This document shows, in pieces, positions 61,904-64,000 of a DNA stretch of 64,000 nt (position 1 is its first letter; the number at the start of each line of letters is the position of its first letter). The position numbers and the translations under genes were made by a program. Source of the DNA: Teredinibacter purpureus (GTDB taxonomy: Bacteria > Pseudomonadota > Gammaproteobacteria > Pseudomonadales > Cellvibrionaceae); NCBI RefSeq assembly GCF_014217335.1, contig NZ_CP060092.1:1071501-1135500 (forward strand), written 5' to 3'. The notes beneath the pieces are model-generated. The model did no database searches. It worked only from the letters and a program-made list of their open reading frames with translations, and had not been told where the DNA came from.

Positions 61904-61990
61904 CAAACAAATCATGGCGCAGCAAAGCTGCTGGGACCTCCGTTCCGTCGCTTCGCTCCTCCACTACGGCCCCATATTTGGGCGTTAAGT
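61898..61990 (+). repeat. attC 60 (subfamily K relative)
   Basis: 93 bp; R'' GTATAAC, R' GTTAAGT. Confidence 0.9.
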
Positions 61991-61997
61991 GCCCAAG

Positions 61998-62387
61998 ATG
62001 AAGACGATTAAGATTACTTTCCTAGTCATATTTTTAATAATTATAGGGCTCGTTGTGTTTATTCTCATCGGGCCATATGTCCTAGAGAAGAATATGAATG
62101 CTAATGTGCGGGAGCCACTTGAAGAACTGCTTTCGAAAAATCCCAGTCTTACCGAAATTGAGGGTTACTTTAAATCGCAAGTAGAAGCGGGCCACATTTC
62201 AAAATATGGTGATTGCAAATACGAACCAGCAGGGAAGTGCACAGAAAGAACGTACGGTGCATCCTACCGTGTCGGGCGGCCGGATTATCTAGTTTGTGGC
62301 AGGTCAGTTGAGCTATATGTGTTTCATTTTAATGAGAATATGCGTTTAGAAAGCTATACAAACGAAAGGGCTATGCATTGTTTGTAG
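61998..62387 (+). CDS. Cassette 61: unknown membrane-anchored protein
   Basis: 129 aa from the ATG at 61998 (a GTG at 61989 lies in the R' box). N-terminal membrane segment (ITFLVIFLIIIGLVVFILIG), then a soluble domain with four Cys (GDCKYEPAGKC, LVCGRSV, MHCL). Family not recognised. Confidence 0.63.
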   Translation: MKTIKITFLVIFLIIIGLVVFILIGPYVLEKNMNANVREPLEELLSKNPSLTEIEGYFKSQVEAGHISKYGDCKYEPAGKCTERTYGASYRVGRPDYLVCGRSVELYVFHFNENMRLESYTNERAMHCL

Positions 62388-62393
62388 TCCCGC

Positions 62394-62504
62394 ACTTAAC
62401 AAGCGGCTCAAACCGACTTCCACTGCGTTGCTCGTTTTGTGCTTTTTCGCTACGCTCGCACAAAACAATCAACTCCGTTCCGGCGGCTTAGCCGGGCGTT
62501 AGCA
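62394..62504 (+). repeat. attC 61 (subfamily F)
   Basis: 111 bp; R'' ACTTAAC, R' GTTAGCA with G at 62498. Element B copy 2 begins 8 nt after... the T at 62499-62506 lie between. Confidence 0.91.
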
Positions 62505-62536
62505 CTTGGTCTTACCCACAAAAAGTAGACACCATA

Positions 62537-63406
62537 TTAGGCGCACTCTTGGTAATAAATTTCTTCAAACTCTGCAGGGCTTATATAGTCATTCGCAGAG
62601 TGGCGTCGTACGCGATTGTAAAACAATTCAATATATTCGAACACACTTGAATACGCGTCATTTAAGCCTATGTACGATTGACCAAACACTTCCTCTACTT
62701 TCAGACGTGAGAAGAAGGATTCCATTGCCGCATTATCCCAACAGTTACCCTTTCGGCTCATGCTGGGAGTTATATCAGCATCGTGCATCGCTAGGACATA
62801 TTCTCCGGATCGATACTGCACTCCCTGATCTGAGTGAAGCAACAACCCTTGCTCGCATCCCCGACTTGAGGTGGCCATGTTAAGTGCATCTAAAATCAAA
62901 TCCGTGGTCATTGTTTTATCCAATGACCAGCCAATGATCTTGCGGGAGAACAAGTCCATGATCACCGCCAAGTAAACGTGACCGTTCTTAACCGGTATAT
63001 AGGTAATGTCCGACACCCACTTTTCATTTGGCTTAGTGGCCTCAAAGTCGCGATCCAATACGTTTTCAGCGAAGTTATTATCCCCTGAACCTTGATGACC
63101 ATACTTGAAGCGTTTGCCGTTACGGGCCTTTAGACCCTCTTCCTGCATAATTTTAGCAACATGATTAACTGAGCAAGCGAAGCCTTTTTCATGCAGCTCA
63201 TAGATTAATCTAGGCGCACCGTATCGTGCCTTAAACTCCTCAAAAGTCTCACTGATAGCCTTGCGCAGCATTTCTCGATACTCATACTCGAAACTAGGCT
63301 CTCGTTCGCGCCATTTGTAATAACCTGATCTGCTGACAGCTAACCACCCCGCCATCTTGATTATTGGGAATTGACCACGAAGCGACTCCATGTAGGCATA
63401 CCTCAC
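62537..63406 (-). CDS. IS3-family OrfB transposase (element B, copy 2)
   Basis: 289 aa, identical to 57697-58566, all three DDE acidic residues present. Confidence 0.95.
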   Translation of the reverse strand: MRYAYMESLRGQFPIIKMAGWLAVSRSGYYKWREREPSFEYEYREMLRKAISETFEEFKARYGAPRLIYELHEKGFACSVNHVAKIMQEEGLKARNGKRFKYGHQGSGDNNFAENVLDRDFEATKPNEKWVSDITYIPVKNGHVYLAVIMDLFSRKIIGWSLDKTMTTDLILDALNMATSSRGCEQGLLLHSDQGVQYRSGEYVLAMHDADITPSMSRKGNCWDNAAMESFFSRLKVEEVFGQSYIGLNDAYSSVFEYIELFYNRVRRHSANDYISPAEFEEIYYQECA

Positions 63407-63720
63407 CAGCTTGGCTTGCTGAAGTATGCCGTCGCTTTTTTTAGGAATTCGTTCTCTTCTTTCAGGTCGCTTATTGTCCGCTGCAGCTCGCGTACAGTCT
63501 CGCTTTCAGGCTTTGAGTAATCCACACCATTCACACCATTAAATTGTTTTTCGGATAGTCGCTTATATTGACGTCGCCAATTATAGATTTGACCGGGGTG
63601 AATACCCAACTCTCTCGCCACTTCAGCAGCTGAGGTGTCAGGCCCTTCTGAGCGTCGAACGGCCTCCCTACGAAAATCTTCGGTGTAATGGTTGTATTTG
63701 TTCTTAGTTTTTTTAGTCAT
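63403..63720 (-). CDS. IS3-family OrfA (element B, copy 2)
   Basis: 105 aa, identical to 57383-57700 and overlapping its OrfB by 4 bp. Confidence 0.92.
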   Translation of the reverse strand: MTKKTKNKYNHYTEDFRREAVRRSEGPDTSAAEVARELGIHPGQIYNWRRQYKRLSEKQFNGVNGVDYSKPESETVRELQRTISDLKEENEFLKKATAYFSKPSW

Positions 63721-63786
63721 AATTAATACCTCATTAGGTGGGAATGAGGTGTCTACTTTTCGTGGGTAGCTCTACACTCAAAACAT

Positions 63787-64000
63787 ATGAATTATCGAGT
63801 TACTTTAAGCAATTACAAAGAAGATAAATATTATCCCAAAGTTGTTGGTGTCGTTTCCGAAATACTTGAGTGTGAGCGAGTAGTAAAAACAATTGATGTA
63901 TTTCACAAGATCGGTGTATTGTCCGAAGAAAATATCAAAAAGTGGAACGCTGGGCAGGTGGGCTATCTAGAGACTGTGATCGAATGCAATCTAAGCAAAG
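63787..64000 (+). CDS. Cassette 62: unknown soluble protein (3' partial)
   Basis: 71 complete codons from the ATG at 63787, open at the right edge. MNYRVTLSNYKEDKYYPKVV, VSEILECERVVKTIDVF and SEENIKKWNAGQVGYLE suggest a small alpha/beta protein without signal. The ATG lies 8 bp after the CACT repeat, so element B copy 2 sits in its leader. Confidence 0.6.
   Translation, partial: MNYRVTLSNYKEDKYYPKVVGVVSEILECERVVKTIDVFHKIGVLSEENIKKWNAGQVGYLETVIECNLSK

Larger units (their letters stand above)
62507..63774 (-). mobile_element. IS3-family element B, copy 2 (inverted)
   Basis: 1268 bp, inverted relative to copy 1. CACT flanks both sides (62503-62506, 63775-63778), a 4-bp target duplication. Both ORFs intact. 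With copy 1 it brackets a 3.9-kb block of cassettes. Confidence 0.9.
27391..64000 (+). other. Chromosomal integron cassette array (61 attC sites, runs off the right edge)
   Basis: From 27,391 the DNA is a series of units: a short ORF, then a 59-141 bp site beginning RYYYAAC-like (usually TAACAA) and ending GCGTTRRRY-like, with an imperfect hairpin between. All 61 sites point the same way, and nearly all ORFs run plus-strand with minimal leaders. This is the structure of integron gene cassettes; number and diversity fit a sedentary chromosomal integron. No integrase is present; by orientation it should lie left of 27.4 kb. Confidence 0.95.

Noticed and set aside
27883..62504. Regular dispersed repeats that could be mistaken for a CRISPR array
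   Set aside because: Repeat units are 59-141 bp imperfect hairpins with variable cores and gene-length spacers containing ORFs; the conserved parts are only the R'' and R' boxes. No cas genes.

Overview
The window looks like a chromosome segment of a marine or soil gammaproteobacterium of the Cellvibrionaceae type (Saccharophagus/Teredinibacter-like). This is inferred from gene content: a large carbohydrate-type TonB receptor paired with a flavin halogenase-family protein, Rep helicase, ComM/YifB, UbiK, a full urease operon with an urtABCDE urea transporter, and a long chromosomal integron cassette array. Bases 1-26,100 have ordinary, dense gene organisation. From about 26.6 kb the DNA becomes visibly more AT-rich and accessory.

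Layout. 1-0.9 kb: C-terminal part of an unrecognised, probably secreted protein. 0.9-8.4 kb, minus strand: a TPR lipoprotein, a tryptophan-halogenase-family flavoprotein and a TonB-dependent receptor with a LacI-type palindrome in its upstream region. 8.8-9.5 kb: tRNA-Arg(UCG) and a cytochrome c5-like protein. 9.6-13.8 kb, minus strand: rep, comM and ubiK. 13.9-19.7 kb: ureD-ureA-ureB-ureC-ureE-ureF-ureG plus a nickel permease. 19.75-26.0 kb: urtABCDE, preceded by two NtrC-type sites and a candidate sigma-54 promoter. Together these genes import urea, import nickel, mature urease and release ammonia, probably under nitrogen-limitation control. 26.1-27.3 kb: a small membrane protein and a broken amino-acid racemase gene mark the junction.

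27.4-64.0 kb: a sedentary (chromosomal) integron array running off the right edge. I count 61 attC sites, all in the same orientation (R'' box ending in AAC, then a long imperfect hairpin, then the R' box GTTRRRY). They delimit about 62 cassettes. Most cassettes hold one short plus-strand ORF with little or no leader. Recognisable products include ParDE toxin-antitoxin (reverse orientation), a GNAT acetyltransferase, a phytanoyl-CoA-dioxygenase-like enzyme, DCC-family (DUF393), DUF3592 and CPCC-type zinc-ribbon proteins. The rest are unknown, mostly small membrane proteins, lipoproteins and exported proteins. Five cassettes have no convincing gene, and three of these share a structured non-coding element. 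Three kinds of cassette are present twice. No integrase gene or functional attI is visible; the ORF and attC orientation predicts it should lie to the left, where only a relic core-like site is seen.

Five insertion sequences sit in the distal 12 kb of the array: one IS30-family, two copies of IS3-family element A and two copies of IS3-family element B. Both A copies split attC sites at nearly the same place. Both B copies sit exactly 8 nt after the cleavage G of an R' box, in opposite orientations. The IS30 copy lies 18 bp upstream of an R'' box. The strongest candidate for something new is this attC-focused IS targeting, followed by the structured non-coding cassettes.
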